Below, piece after piece: positions 1 through 11,700 of a stretch of 64,000 nt of DNA. The translations under genes were made by a program, and so were the position numbers. The DNA is from Xestospongia muta. Its lineage: Eukaryota > Porifera > Demospongiae > Haplosclerida > Petrosiidae. The stretch spans positions 1,031,026-1,095,025 of the forward strand of contig OY848923.1 of NCBI GenBank assembly GCA_963693285.1. The letters are read 5' to 3'. Every line of letters starts with the position of its first letter. Positions within the stretch are counted from its first letter, which is position 1. Under the pieces are notes generated by a model. That model was not told where the DNA came from. It was given only the letters and a program-made list of their open reading frames with translations, and did not search any database.

Positions 1-198
1 TAGTAATGAGGGGGAATACTGGGCATGGTTAGTGATGATGGCCCTGTAAGTGGGATAGTATGGTACTGCTGTATTGCAAAGGATTTTAGAAGAGGTGAGT
101 TGAGAAGAATTAAAGTTACAGTAACATCGTGAGTTGATGGCATTGATAATGGATAGTTCCATGTAATCTTTTATTTCATTCTTTGTAGATTGCTATGT

Positions 199-1267
<1,069 letters not shown>

Positions 1268-1275
1268 CAGTATAT
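1268..1275. repeat. 8-bp target-site duplication, left copy
   Basis: The sequence cagtatat is repeated exactly at 1926-1933 on the other side of the hAT element. Confidence 0.85.
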
Positions 1276-1925
1276 CAGTGGTGTAGCCAGGATGTTGCAA
1301 CGGGTGTGGCACCGGAAAATTTTTAAGGGTGGGCGTAACCAACTTATGGGGGTAGTCGTTACTTATTAATGACTATTAACATTCCTTAACATCATTTTGA
1401 GTTACAAAACAAAACATAGCATCAGCTTTAGGAGAATATTGGAGCCATTCCTTATAAACTGGTAAGCTAAACCACTTAGCTTGGAAGCATCTTTTTTTTC
1501 CACCACTATCAGTTTTAGGATACACAACATTATTTGGTTGGCATGGTCCCACTGTTATTATTCGATGCTTCTCCTCTCTTGAAAGAAGTGTTAGCTTGTT
1601 TGTAGGATCATGCCATACCTTTCCATCATTAGATGGGCCTGCCGTCAGCCATACTGTCGGTTCACTGGGCTGAAGTAGTGATGGTTGTGATGCCACAGCA
1701 GAAGAGTTGATCGAATTAGATGAGTCTTGCTCGGTGGCCAGACTGTTGAGTGTCAGCTCCATGTCAGATGACAGAGACTGAAAATCACATTTACTGGTGG
1801 TGGTTGTAGAGTGTGAAGGAGAAGAGAAAAATCCAAGCAGTGATCTTTGCATTGCTGCACCATGTGATTATCAAATGTGAGGTGTGGCCCGGGCCACCTG
1901 TGGCCACCCCCTGGCTACGCCTCTG
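1276..1925. mobile_element. Truncated hAT-family DNA transposon
   Basis: The left end reads CAGTGGTGTAGCCAGG and the reverse complement of the right end reads CAGAGGCGTAGCCAGG. These are terminal inverted repeats matching 14 of 16 positions and of the CAG-GG-GTAGCCAG type known from animal hAT elements. An 8-bp perfect direct repeat, cagtatat, sits immediately outside both ends (1268-1275 and 1926-1933), the target-site duplication length expected for hAT. At 650 bp the element is far too short for a complete transposase and holds only an N-terminal fragment, so it is non-autonomous, probably an internal deletion derivative. Confidence 0.9.
1376..1852 (-). pseudogene. hAT transposase N-terminal fragment (TTF-type zinc finger, ZMYM1-like)
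   Basis: This 158-codon frame lies wholly inside the hAT element. Its first half is Ser/Thr-rich and low in complexity. The second half resembles the TTF-type zinc-finger region found at the N-terminus of hAT-derived ZMYM1/DUF4371 proteins: a KRCFQAKWF segment, then YKEWLQYSPKADAMFCF. In family members that stretch continues with a second Cys and a long catalytic region. Here the frame turns into VTQNDVKEC and stops. No RNase H-like catalytic part or C-terminal dimerisation region remains. It is best read as the relic of a transposase gene, although a short DNA-binding peptide cannot be excluded. Confidence 0.7.
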
Positions 1926-1933
1926 CAGTATAT
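1926..1933. repeat. 8-bp target-site duplication, right copy
   Basis: Exact copy of 1268-1275. It directly follows the right inverted repeat of the hAT element. Confidence 0.85.
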
Positions 1934-2484
1934 CCTTTTCAGATACTAACATTAACCTATGTCCTCATCCAGAGGATATTAAATTACAAATACAGCCCAA
2001 ACTTGGAGTATCACTTCAAGTGTTTACTAGTGCTAACATCACTATTAATACAATCATCATAATCACTATGTGTTAGTAATACTGTAAGTGAGTGTATAAG
2101 AGGACTCTATAATAACAATACTATTATAGTAAAAGATGGGAGGACTGTTCAAGCAAAGGATCAGATACAGATATGTGTGTCTCGGTGTCCATAGTAATCA
2201 TAGAATGCATTAATAATTTGTCGTTTATTTAATGCACAAATATCCAACATGAAATTATAATGGACAAAGTATTGTTGCAGGTATATTTGACAAATATTTT
2301 ACTTTTTTGGCTTTAAAGGACTGTGAAGTTGTGCGTGCTATTTTACATAAACAGTATTAAATTAAGTACACCTTTTAATATTCTCTCATACGAGAGAAAT
2401 ATACATCTAAACAGGGCATTTAGATGAAAGACAAAATGATCAAATTTATGAAATAAATTTATCTAGTAGTATCTAATGACTTAC
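1934..2484. other. Gene-free stretch
   Basis: AT-rich sequence between the hAT element and the small exon at 2485. I see no convincing exon, RNA gene or repeat. Confidence 0.4.
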
Positions 2485-2729
2485 ACTCCATGATGTACAA
2501 GCAATAAATGGACCCATTTTGAATTGAACACGGACACCAACTATAATAAAAGAGAAAAAAATAAACTATCACTGTAATAATCTTCAACACTCTCCAGATA
2601 AGTATTATGATCAAAATAAACTTAAATAAAACTAGCGTCTTGTTTTATCGTACTGATACTCTTACCTGAAGTGACTTGAGCGTTACAGCTCATAATAAGA
2701 AGAAATAAGAAAGTTAGTCTTTGCAACAT
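2485..2729 (-). CDS. Orphan signal-peptide exon plus one short exon
   Basis: Exon 1 (2666-2729) starts at an ATG and encodes MLQRLTFLFLLIMSCNAQVTS, a good secretion signal, then a GTAAG donor in phase 1. The MLQ start and phase-1 ending match exon 1 of the receptor genes at 38859-38913 and 48367-48421. A possible second exon (2485-2540) has an AG acceptor and a GTAAG donor and adds 18 residues ending TSW-S. If that last donor is not used, the frame stops four codons later. I found no downstream Ig exon before the hAT element, so this may be the stump of a broken paralogue or the start of a gene that continues past the window edge. Confidence 0.35.
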
Positions 2730-3059
2730 CGCTAAAATGGCGGGTGGGTGGGCAAGTGTTTGCTTACTGTAGCAAATATCAGTATAAGACGACAACTCTC
2801 TCAACCTTAATGTCTTTGCAGTGGGAAGACGATAGGTTTCTCAGCTAATATAGTGTTGTAGGCTTCATTACAGAACAAAGAAAAACCACATGTTAGTTAA
2901 TTAAAACTAATGAATATTTTTGTGATGAAGTAATAACCATTAATAACTTGTAATTATTCATATTGTGGTTAGACACTAGTTGTATAATATATTTCTCATG
3001 ATATATAATAGTATTTGCTAATAATTAAAAGGTTTATAAGAGGAGTTCTTAAAATTATT

Positions 3060-3148
3060 TTAATTTTCATTTCCAGTGAGACAGACATTGTCAGTAGGTG
3101 AACAGCATCCCTCTGGTTTGATTTGTCTCTTCCATCGATAGCATATCT
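3060..3148 (-). CDS. Possible alternative last exon of the Ig/FN3 gene
   Basis: An AG acceptor in the right phase opens a 28-codon Cys-containing tail (motif GCCSPTDNVC) ending in TAA. It would join a weak GTACA donor at 3273 in the last FN3 exon of the gene at 3248-5803. Joining keeps the frame (1812 nt in all) and would give a 603-residue protein in place of the 582-residue read-through form. The support is splice-phase fit only. Confidence 0.25.
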
Positions 3149-3247
3149 CTGTGGAATCCATATAAAGAGAGAGAGAGAGAGAGAAAGAGTGAGAGAGAGA
3201 TCTAACATGTATAACATAACAATTATACTGGTGCATTGATTTCTATA

Positions 3248-5803
3248 CTAAGCAATAGTGCTATCATTTGTACCTTCAAATGAAGTAGAAATTAGTTGTG
3301 TAGTTATTGGACCTTCACCTATACTAGTAAGTGCTGATAGCGTACAATTATAATAAGTGTTTGGTATAAGACAGAGAAGATCAAAGGTGGTTGCCGTTGA
3401 TGTTAGGGTCTCATTTGTACCAAGAACAAATTGAGTGTTATTGCACATCTCCCAGCAAGTGAGGTTATAACCAACAATCTCTCCATTTCTTTCCTCAGGT
3501 GCTGGAGGTTCCCACATTAATGAAATATTACGAGGATAATAAGTAGTGTTAACGAACATTTGCGGAGAAGCAGAGGGAACTATTGAAATAAAAAGAAGTG
3601 AAGTTGATAATCCTGAAAGATCAATTACATAATTGATTGACCAGTGATCATGTTTGATTATGTGTACATTGTCTGTCACTAGTTCGTTGACAAAGGAAGT
3701 ATGTGATGTGCTAGCTTGTGTGAGTACATAGTATATTGTACATCTAACAAGCTTTCACCTACTCTGCCTGTACTATAATAAAAAGTAATGCCACAATGAA
3801 ATATGTAGTGATAATTCTAACTCAGTACAGTTACTGTTACAAAGTGGTGCTAAACCTGATATTGCTAATAAAGTAAGTTATCACAATGTCTACATCAGTG
3901 ATGTGTTCACTATGGTGTCAATGTAATCAACTTTCATTACAATTACTGGATCATTACATCATTATCATTATCATTATCATTTGACAATCATATTACTATT
4001 GCATTTTATCATAATTTTCCAATTTACCATCTTCAAGTGTCGTAAAATTCATAAGACTTGAACTACTATTGCCTGCATAGTTAACAGCTATTATTGAGAA
4101 TTGATAGGTATTAGCCTCCTCCAGACCAGTAAGAGTGATGTTATAACTCTGTATATTAAGTAAAGCATTAATTGTCTGACTTGTCTGTGCATTGATATCA
4201 TATACTAGTCCTTTATACTCAATATAATAGTATTCATTGTAAGAAGTGACATATGATAAATCCCAGGAGATGGAAGCAGTAGTAGAAGTAACAGATATCT
4301 TACTTATCAATGGCATGGCAGGAGGAACACCTATTGGAAGGTACAATTCTCAAAGACATAACATCATATATAGGCTTATGCGTGAGGACTTACTTCCACT
4401 GATGTTAATAGAGACACTGCTAGCAGTTATTTCAGCATCAAGGATATTAAAAGAAGGATCTGTTGATTCCACAGTAACAATACACTCGTAGTCGCCACTA
4501 TCTTCAATAGTAACAGAATCAAATGATACCACTGACTGATAATATCTCATTGACACTAATACAGCTGAAGTCATCATAATGTTACTAGTATTAGTCACTA
4601 ATGAACCATTCTTATACCACATAGTTGTGACATTAACAGTTGTATTAGTTGTTTCATCAAGTCTAACAATGCAAATGAGCTTGACTGATGATCCTACAAT
4701 CAGATCATCAGAGCTGCCCAGAGATGTGGTGATATTAATAGATATACCAGGCGGGGAAACTGTACAGTGAAGACAAACATATTTTTAAAACATTTATCAT
4801 TATACCTATGACCTATTCATCTTTGGATAGAGTATTAGTTAACTTACTCTGTACAGGCAATGTTTGTTCCTCAGGTTCCTCAGGTACAGCAAACATTTCA
4901 AATATAGCACTGCAAAAATAAAATAGAGCATCAGTTGTATAGACAGGATCAATAATTAGTGTACGTATCAATTCATTCCCAATCTGTATTTGGTCTCCAA
5001 GTTGATGATTTCCTTGTGTCTGCACTTCAGAAGCATTAGCGAAGACTTCAGTTTTTCCTCTTTTAACTAATATTGTAGGAATTTCATAAATTCTATCTGG
5101 TATGACGAATGTACAATTTATCCTAGCTATGCCTCCAGCTACTGCAAACGGGGTGACATCAATTGACATATCAATAATATAATTAACCAGAGCTATTGAC
5201 AGAAGGATAATGGTACTATATATAGAGTAGTCAAATTGACTTACGTATCACATTTAAAATTAAATGAGATTGATTGGCCATATTCAAATTAGTGATCACA
5301 GCACAAATATAAAGAGAGCCATTATCTCGAGAGATGTTTAATCTGTTAATGCGTAATCTTTGGGAGTATTGACTGTTTGAATAAAGTAGTGTATAGTGAG
5401 TGTTGTTATTAACAATACTCGTGTTAGTAGGATCTCTCCAAGTGAATGCTATATTGGTTATATTGTTAGTGATATTATCATTAAAAGACACACTGCAGAC
5501 TAGATCAATGTAAGTATCTGCAAAGAGGGTTGTGTTCTCCAGTCCAGGTGGGTCAGTAGTCAATGATGAAACCACTATATATAGTAAAGAATAAAGATAG
5601 GATTTAAACAGATCTACAGTAATAATGGTAGTATAATAAAACATGTACTCCTAACAAAACGTTTAAAAATAGCAATAAATGTTAATATTACAGTGTATTA
5701 TATATAAAATATAGTATTCTTTACGCATACCTGAGCCTTGAGCGCATGTCAAAGTAAACGTTGTTAGAAATGTCAGAGCTATCACTGTAAATTTGATGGC
5801 CAT
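3248..5803 (-). CDS. Secreted protein with three Ig and two fibronectin-III domains
   Basis: Six exons are proposed: 5731-5803, 5245-5574, 4848-5192, 4394-4759, 4028-4330 and 3248-3579. They total 1749 nt (582 residues) and all internal introns are phase 1. Exon 1 encodes MAIKFTVIALTFLTTFTLTC, a clear signal peptide. Exons 2-4 each give one Ig-like domain with the spaced Cys, a central Trp where visible (TWRDP, MWYKNGS) and a Y-x-C near the end (SLYICA, GDYECI). The last two exons are FN3-like (SISWDL...EEANTYQFSIIAVNYAG and LMWEPPAPEERNGEIVGYNL). N-glycosylation sequons are frequent. No membrane helix follows the second FN3 domain, so the product looks soluble, or the gene is a truncated receptor ectodomain. 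It lies just downstream of receptor R1 in the same orientation. The fit of exon 3 (acceptor at 5193) is the weakest. Confidence 0.75.
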
Positions 5804-6166
5804 GTTCTGCAAATGAAGATGACTGTCACGCCTTTAACTCATGGGAAAAAAACGCGCTTTCAAGAGGGACGTAGCTGATACCTGACAATGAATATATACA
5901 GTTTACACATGTATATGAATAAATTAAATAACAATAACGCTAATAAACAATGAAGAATTATCATTATTTACTAGTGCTAGAGCACTGCTGGCTAATAAAC
6001 TAATTAATGTAATAAGATGATCATGGTCTGGAATACTGAGGCAGCCAAAACAAGAAAAAAATTAATAATAATAATATTAAATCTCTATATAATAAGATAC
6101 ATTTACCTATATATGTTCAATAGACACTTTATGCATCTATTAACTTATTTTTATACATTTATTTAC

Positions 6167-6221
6167 CAATGAGTAGTATAAGTCCTGTAAGAAATACAAG
6201 TTGAATTGCTGTCTTGATCAT
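6167..6221 (-). CDS. Orphan 55-nt signal-peptide exon
   Basis: An ATG followed by KTAIQLVFLTGLILLI-G and a GTAAA donor in phase 1. The length (55 nt) and phase equal those of exon 1 in R2, R3 and R4. No Ig exon lies between here and the gene start at 5803. It could be an alternative first exon for the Ig/FN3 gene, splicing to 5574 in the same phase, or the remnant of a lost gene. Confidence 0.4.
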
Positions 6222-7293
6222 ATTATAATATTTAGGATATATGTGTGTGAAGTAGTCAAGTTTTAGACACTTATAAAATGGAGATTCCAAAAATCTATAG
6301 TTACATAAAACTGTAATAAATATTTTTATAGTAGATCACATGATCCTTCGAAATGATCAAAAATAACATACTCTAAATGTCATCTAACTTTAATGAATGC
6401 TTTGGGACCAACGTCTGTCCAACATGATCCTGTACAAGTACCCATTTTTGCCAAACATGACATGGGAAGTATTTGATGAGACATTATCAACAGCACATGT
6501 TTCTGAAAGGGGTGTGTCATATTAATTAATCCATTGGGAAAAGACTTTCTGTGAAGAGACACTTGATCAATACATTACTGAGTGTGAACAAAGATTGATA
6601 ATGGTTTATGGATATGCAAATTAGGGAGAGCACTCGAAAAGTTTTATGGAGTTAGCTATATAGGTCTTTTTAAGTATTACTTTTCTAAAATGTTGTACTA
6701 ATTATTTGAAATAATTATTATCCTATAATAATACCAATTGTTCTACTGGTACATGTAAATTAATGAATTTTTAAAATTTTTAGACCTTTACAACATTTTT
6801 AAGCACAGTCAGTTACTCTATTTAACAAGGACATATACAGCTAACTGAGTTCACTACCTTCACTGCTGACTGTGAGCATCATGACATTATCAACCACATA
6901 GATTTTAAATAAAATTAATTAAGAGTTCGTGTTGTCCTGATACTTGTGATTAACAAAACTTTATTTGTAAATAGAAGAGAATTAAGCACCTGCTCTTTGC
7001 GCTGAACATCATTCCTGTGTCCCAGTGTTAACTGAACTATAATACAGGCTCATCCAGTGTACCAAACTTAATTGATAAATCTAGAGGTCATAACATCACA
7101 TTATTGCCATGACAGGGACACTCAAGGTTGTTAATCTACTTAAAAATCATGACAAATAAATACAATTAAGGAAGCACAAAACATTTTCTACATAATTACA
7201 AAATTATATTATTACAAAAAAGATAAACTTGTTCTATACAAATTGAAATAAGAACACAATAACAATGAAACTAAAACAAAAAACATTAATTAT
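6222..7293. other. Intergenic stretch, nothing recognised
   Basis: AT-rich sequence between the orphan exon and the 3' end of R1. The 60-codon frame at 6380-6562 has no recognisable motif. The right end must contain the 3' UTR of R1. Confidence 0.4.
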
Positions 7294-7386
7294 TTAATCA
7301 TTAATGTTCAAAAGATAAACAGATGTAGTTTCAACAAACAATAACAAAGCAAAATCATCAAAATAGTTAGTATAAATTATATCAGC
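7294..7386 (-). pseudogene. Untranslated remnant of the R1 cytoplasmic tail
   Basis: Directly after the R1 stop codon (TAG at 7387-7389) the same frame stays open for 30 codons to a TAA at 7294-7296. It reads ADIIYTNYFDDFA, then FVETTSVYL. The other receptors end translated in the same way ([15 protein letters not shown] in R2, [15 protein letters not shown] in R5). The TAG therefore cuts off a tail that its paralogues keep. Confidence 0.75.
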
Positions 7387-8712
7387 CTACTTCTTTGATT
7401 CCTCTTCTATTTCATCAAGATTTGCTATAGTAAATGGTGTCTCAGCAAACACTATACCTTCTTCAGCCTCAGTAATGCTCTTAAAAACTTTAGATCTAAG
7501 AGTATCACTTGGATCATTGATTTTGTGAATTGATATTTCACTTCCTTCAAAGCCAGAGTGTCTTTTCATAGTTGAATCATCATTAACAAATACACAGGGA
7601 TTTTCAGCAGCAAACTTAGAATTCCTTGCAAACTCTGGATTACTTGAGTACCGGAGTACTTTTTGATGTATACGCAAAATTGTGGATGAAGTAAGTTCAT
7701 CAACGTCTTTTCTTGTCACAACAAAAAACAACCTCTTCCAACTATTTCTCACTTCCTTTGAACGTAGACAATGCATTATAAAAATAAACAGACCATGGAA
7801 GGCAGTAAAGACTACAAACAATGCAGCAAGGAGATCTCGTACTGTTTTATTAGTATGGATATCTTGAGTGGCAAATAGTCCAATACCCCATCCCAAACCA
7901 AACAACATTGATAATACAATAGCTCCGATAAGTTGTTGGTGAAGAAAAGTACATATTTTATTTTTAGATTTTGTGGTAGATTGTTTTTTTATAAGAGACA
8001 CAATGATGATGAAGAACACAACCCAATTGAACAAATAGATGATGAGAAATGGGACAACCATACCAATATAATATGGCACATTGAAGGCTCGACAACTGTG
8101 AAACAAAAATACAGTGATACATTGTGACAATGTTATTATTGATAAACTTACAAATGATCACTCAAATAGTTTTTGTAATTGGGAGCAAAACAGAACAACA
8201 CAATAAAGAATGGAGTAACTATAATGACAAATAGTTATAATAGTACCAAATAAATTATCACACTTACCCCATGATAAAATAGTAGCTTTTAAAATATAAT
8301 GTTGAATTTTGCTTCCAAGAACAATAACTAACTTTATGTACAAATGGATAGCCTCAGCAGCCATGACCATAAATGTCACAAGAAAGAAATATTGCAAGAC
8401 AGCACCTGCAACAGCACAGAGACCTGGAACCCCTTTACTATGAACAGCAATGATGAAGGCAATATAGAGACCCATTAAAGCAAAACATAAGTTCAAAAGT
8501 AATTGACCATGATCAGAAGTACATAGCTTTCTGCAAGTAGACAAGATAAACAGATATGTTTTAGGTATAGTATGTTCTTACTTGTTAGAAAGATATGAGA
8601 TGACAGTAACTGTCAGACAAACAAGAGAGACAATGATACCAACGTAAGTAACTGAATCTAAGAACAATGTCAGTCCTGTTTTCTCTGTTGGTTCAATTGT
8701 AGGAGATACATC
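7387..8712 (-). other. R1 seven-transmembrane block and tail
   Basis: Four exons. TM1 is [20 protein letters not shown]2 [18 protein letters not shown]3 [22 protein letters not shown]4 spans the 49-nt intron ([16 protein letters not shown]); TM5 [20 protein letters not shown]6 [17 protein letters not shown]7 [20 protein letters not shown], then [13 protein letters not shown]. The TM6 LFGLGWG and TM7 [12 protein letters not shown] motifs are characteristic of adhesion (family B2) receptors. The same block is present in R2 (21285-22653), R3 (42419-43822), R4 (50542-51945) and R5 (59739-61131). Confidence 0.92.
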
Positions 8713-11700
8713 CTAAAAAGATACCAATACAATTATTAAATACATGCTTGAGTAATCGGTATATATCCCTTACTAATAATATGGCAAAGTTAGTGAGATG
8801 ATTACATTCACAAATCACCTCTGTGTCATTAGTTGTTGTATTTTGACATCCTTCACTTGACCAGTCACCGTATCCTTCTATACGAAGTTAATTGAATAAA
8901 ATTCAAAGTAGATCATTTGGAATATAAAGAGTGCATTTACAATATTTAGCTTTAGTATTTAAAATTTTTACATAGAAACTAAATCACTTTGTGTTCAACT
9001 TACTATCTAATGATTGATTCCAGAATGAGCAACGTGGAAATGAGCCATTCATGTTCTATAGAGTAAAATTAAAATAACAATATGATATCTACTATAATAC
9101 TTACTGAATTGATTAAAAACCTAAGATCCACTGGAGGATCAAGTTCTCTTAAGTTATTTGTTCCAACAACAGAAGCAGATATGATGAGGCTACCTACTTC
9201 TAGGAAGTTCCTACTTCTCCTCAGGAACAAAGAGTCAGTGATAAAAACTGCATTAGTGATTTTAGTACAATTACTGATATTACGAACTGTACTAAGTAAA
9301 TTGTTAGGTAGAGATATAGCTGCAGTTGGCTGCTGATCTGATGCTCCAAATATCACATTATTGCTATCAAGTCCATTTGAAACGTTTTCGGACTTTACAC
9401 TGAATGTTGCACCTGATTGATTAAATACATCAGTACATATTTGTTGTGCTGATACAGCAAATGACGTCAAAGCAATTACAACAGGTACTGATGTATTAGT
9501 GATTGGTATGTTCTCTAGAACTGACTCAACAGCTTCCAATGTACTGAAAAATATTTAGCTAACTAGAATAACAAACTACAAACTCACGTAGATGATGTGT
9601 TAGACATTTCTTGACTCTCTTGTAATATGTCTTCACGGACATCTAAAATGTTGTCAACCACTTCTAAAAATACTGTGCTCAACTATAAATATAAGACAAG
9701 TGATTATAAATCATTCGACTGCTTACTGTGATGTTCTCTGCTACTTCTTCAACTGCAGTCACCAGTACACTTACACTTGTTTCGACTTCAGTAGAACCTA
9801 ATACAGTACGGTCACTTGTACGATTCTCCAGTTTGACCACTTTTTCGGTCACAGGGAGCTAAAATAATTGTTTGCCAATTATTATTAAAAATGATTGATA
9901 AGTAATTTGATAACTTACATTTCTTAGCTGACATATTTCACGAGCTAAATCACTAAAATTACAAGCTGCTACATTTGCTTCAGCCCATTTAGCTCCATTA
10001 GTAAAATCTCCTCCACAATATCTAGTTGCTTGAAGTGTTTTTCCACAAGGACAAGTAACTACTGCTAGTCCTCCAATATTAGTTTCTGGCCACACAATTG
10101 TGATGTTAAGATCTTGTCTACCAGAACGTGATGGAATGACAGTTTTAGTAGACTGACAGCCATCTTGAAATTGCAAAAAGCTATCAATCACTTTATCAAG
10201 TCAAATATTATCTTACCAAATCTATCCACTTCAACTATCGAAATGTTGTTTCCAAGTTGTTCACCAAGTGTATGAATTTGCTGTTGCACTCCAATCCTAA
10301 GTTGTTCAGAGGGTTCTTGCTGTGTTATCATAGTAACAACAATAGGAATAGTAAGGAGCTGGGTTGTATAACTAGATTATAAAGATACAATATTATAAGA
10401 ATTAAAATGTAACAGGATAGATAGTAAATATTAACTTTTTATTATCTTTGTTAAGAATTTGAATGGAGAAAAAGGAGGTATTAGATACATTAACCAAGCT
10501 ACTACCTGAGAGATAGTTATTGATCTGTAAAAGTTAAAAATGTAATAAAAATTTATACATAGCTACTGAAATGTACCTCACGAATAAGATCAGATAGTTT
10601 TCCTGGTATAGTTTGCCGTTTAGTTGTATCATAAAAGTCATCTGGTAGTTGTATCACACCTTCATATTGAGCAATATCTGTATAATTATATAAATATATC
10701 AAATAAGTACTCATTAGGTATTACCTGTAATATTTAAAAGAACTCTTGATGACATCACAGACATGCTATTACCATTAATTATATTTCTAGCTTCACAGTG
10801 ATAAAATCCTCTATTATTTAAATCCAATTCAGGAAACAGCAACACAGAGACATCAGTGTTGTCATTGGGAATTAACATGTTATCTTTATACCATAATATT
10901 GTAGGAATAGGAGAACCCGTAGCTTTACATGTAAGATTAGTAATGGAGTAAATAGTTCCTGTAGTATCTTGTGGAGGTTGTGTAATTTGTGGTGGAACTG
11001 TGACCGATACAACTGTATCAAAGACATACAACTCATTTAATAACAAACGATATATAACTTACCATCTTCACAATTGATACCAGAGTATCCAGTAAAACAT
11101 TTACATAAATATCCATTACTCAAACTATTACATCTACCACGTCTTCTACAAGGAATTGTTAAACAGTAGTTTGTTGGTGGTGCTGCAATAATATCACTAC
11201 ATTTAAATCAAAATTAATGTTAATAACTTACGCTCCACTACTTGCAATGTAAATGGTGTCATCAATACAACTCCATTATTAGCTTCATTATCAGCTCGAC
11301 AGGAATAACTACCATTATCACTGCCACCTAAATTTGTGATTTCTATTGTACTAGTAAGTTGTAAAATATCAGGAATTATGCTTGAACGGAATCCATTAGA
11401 TTGTTCTGATGTCATTATTTTTACTCTACTTGTGTTTAATAAAAGTTGGCCATTTTTCCTCCATACAATATCAGGTCGTGGAACACCATCAGCAGTACAG
11501 TTAAACTTTACACTTTGTCCTCTTTCTTTTGTTACAAACCCTCCTGTATTGTTTTGTAAAGCAGCCCTAACTATAAACATTGCATGAGGAGATGTAAATT
11601 TAATAACTTCAAGATTTACCAAACACATCCACTGTGACTGTTGCTTCATCAGTACCAGCTTCATTTTCTACAGACATCTTGTATATACCTCTATTACTCA

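Noticed and set aside
6380..6562. 60-codon minus-strand frame
   Set aside because: No splice signals, homologous motif or repeat in the window support it as a gene.
7682..7867. Plus-strand frames opposite the 7TM, GAIN and Ig exons
   Set aside because: They recur at the same places in each paralogue only because the minus-strand coding sequence is conserved; they lack domain content.
8158..8544. Continuous 128-codon frame through the TM2-TM4 exons
   Set aside because: It reads through a 49-nt intron into a stop; splicing restores the TM4 sequence and the frame, and the paralogues share the splice sites.
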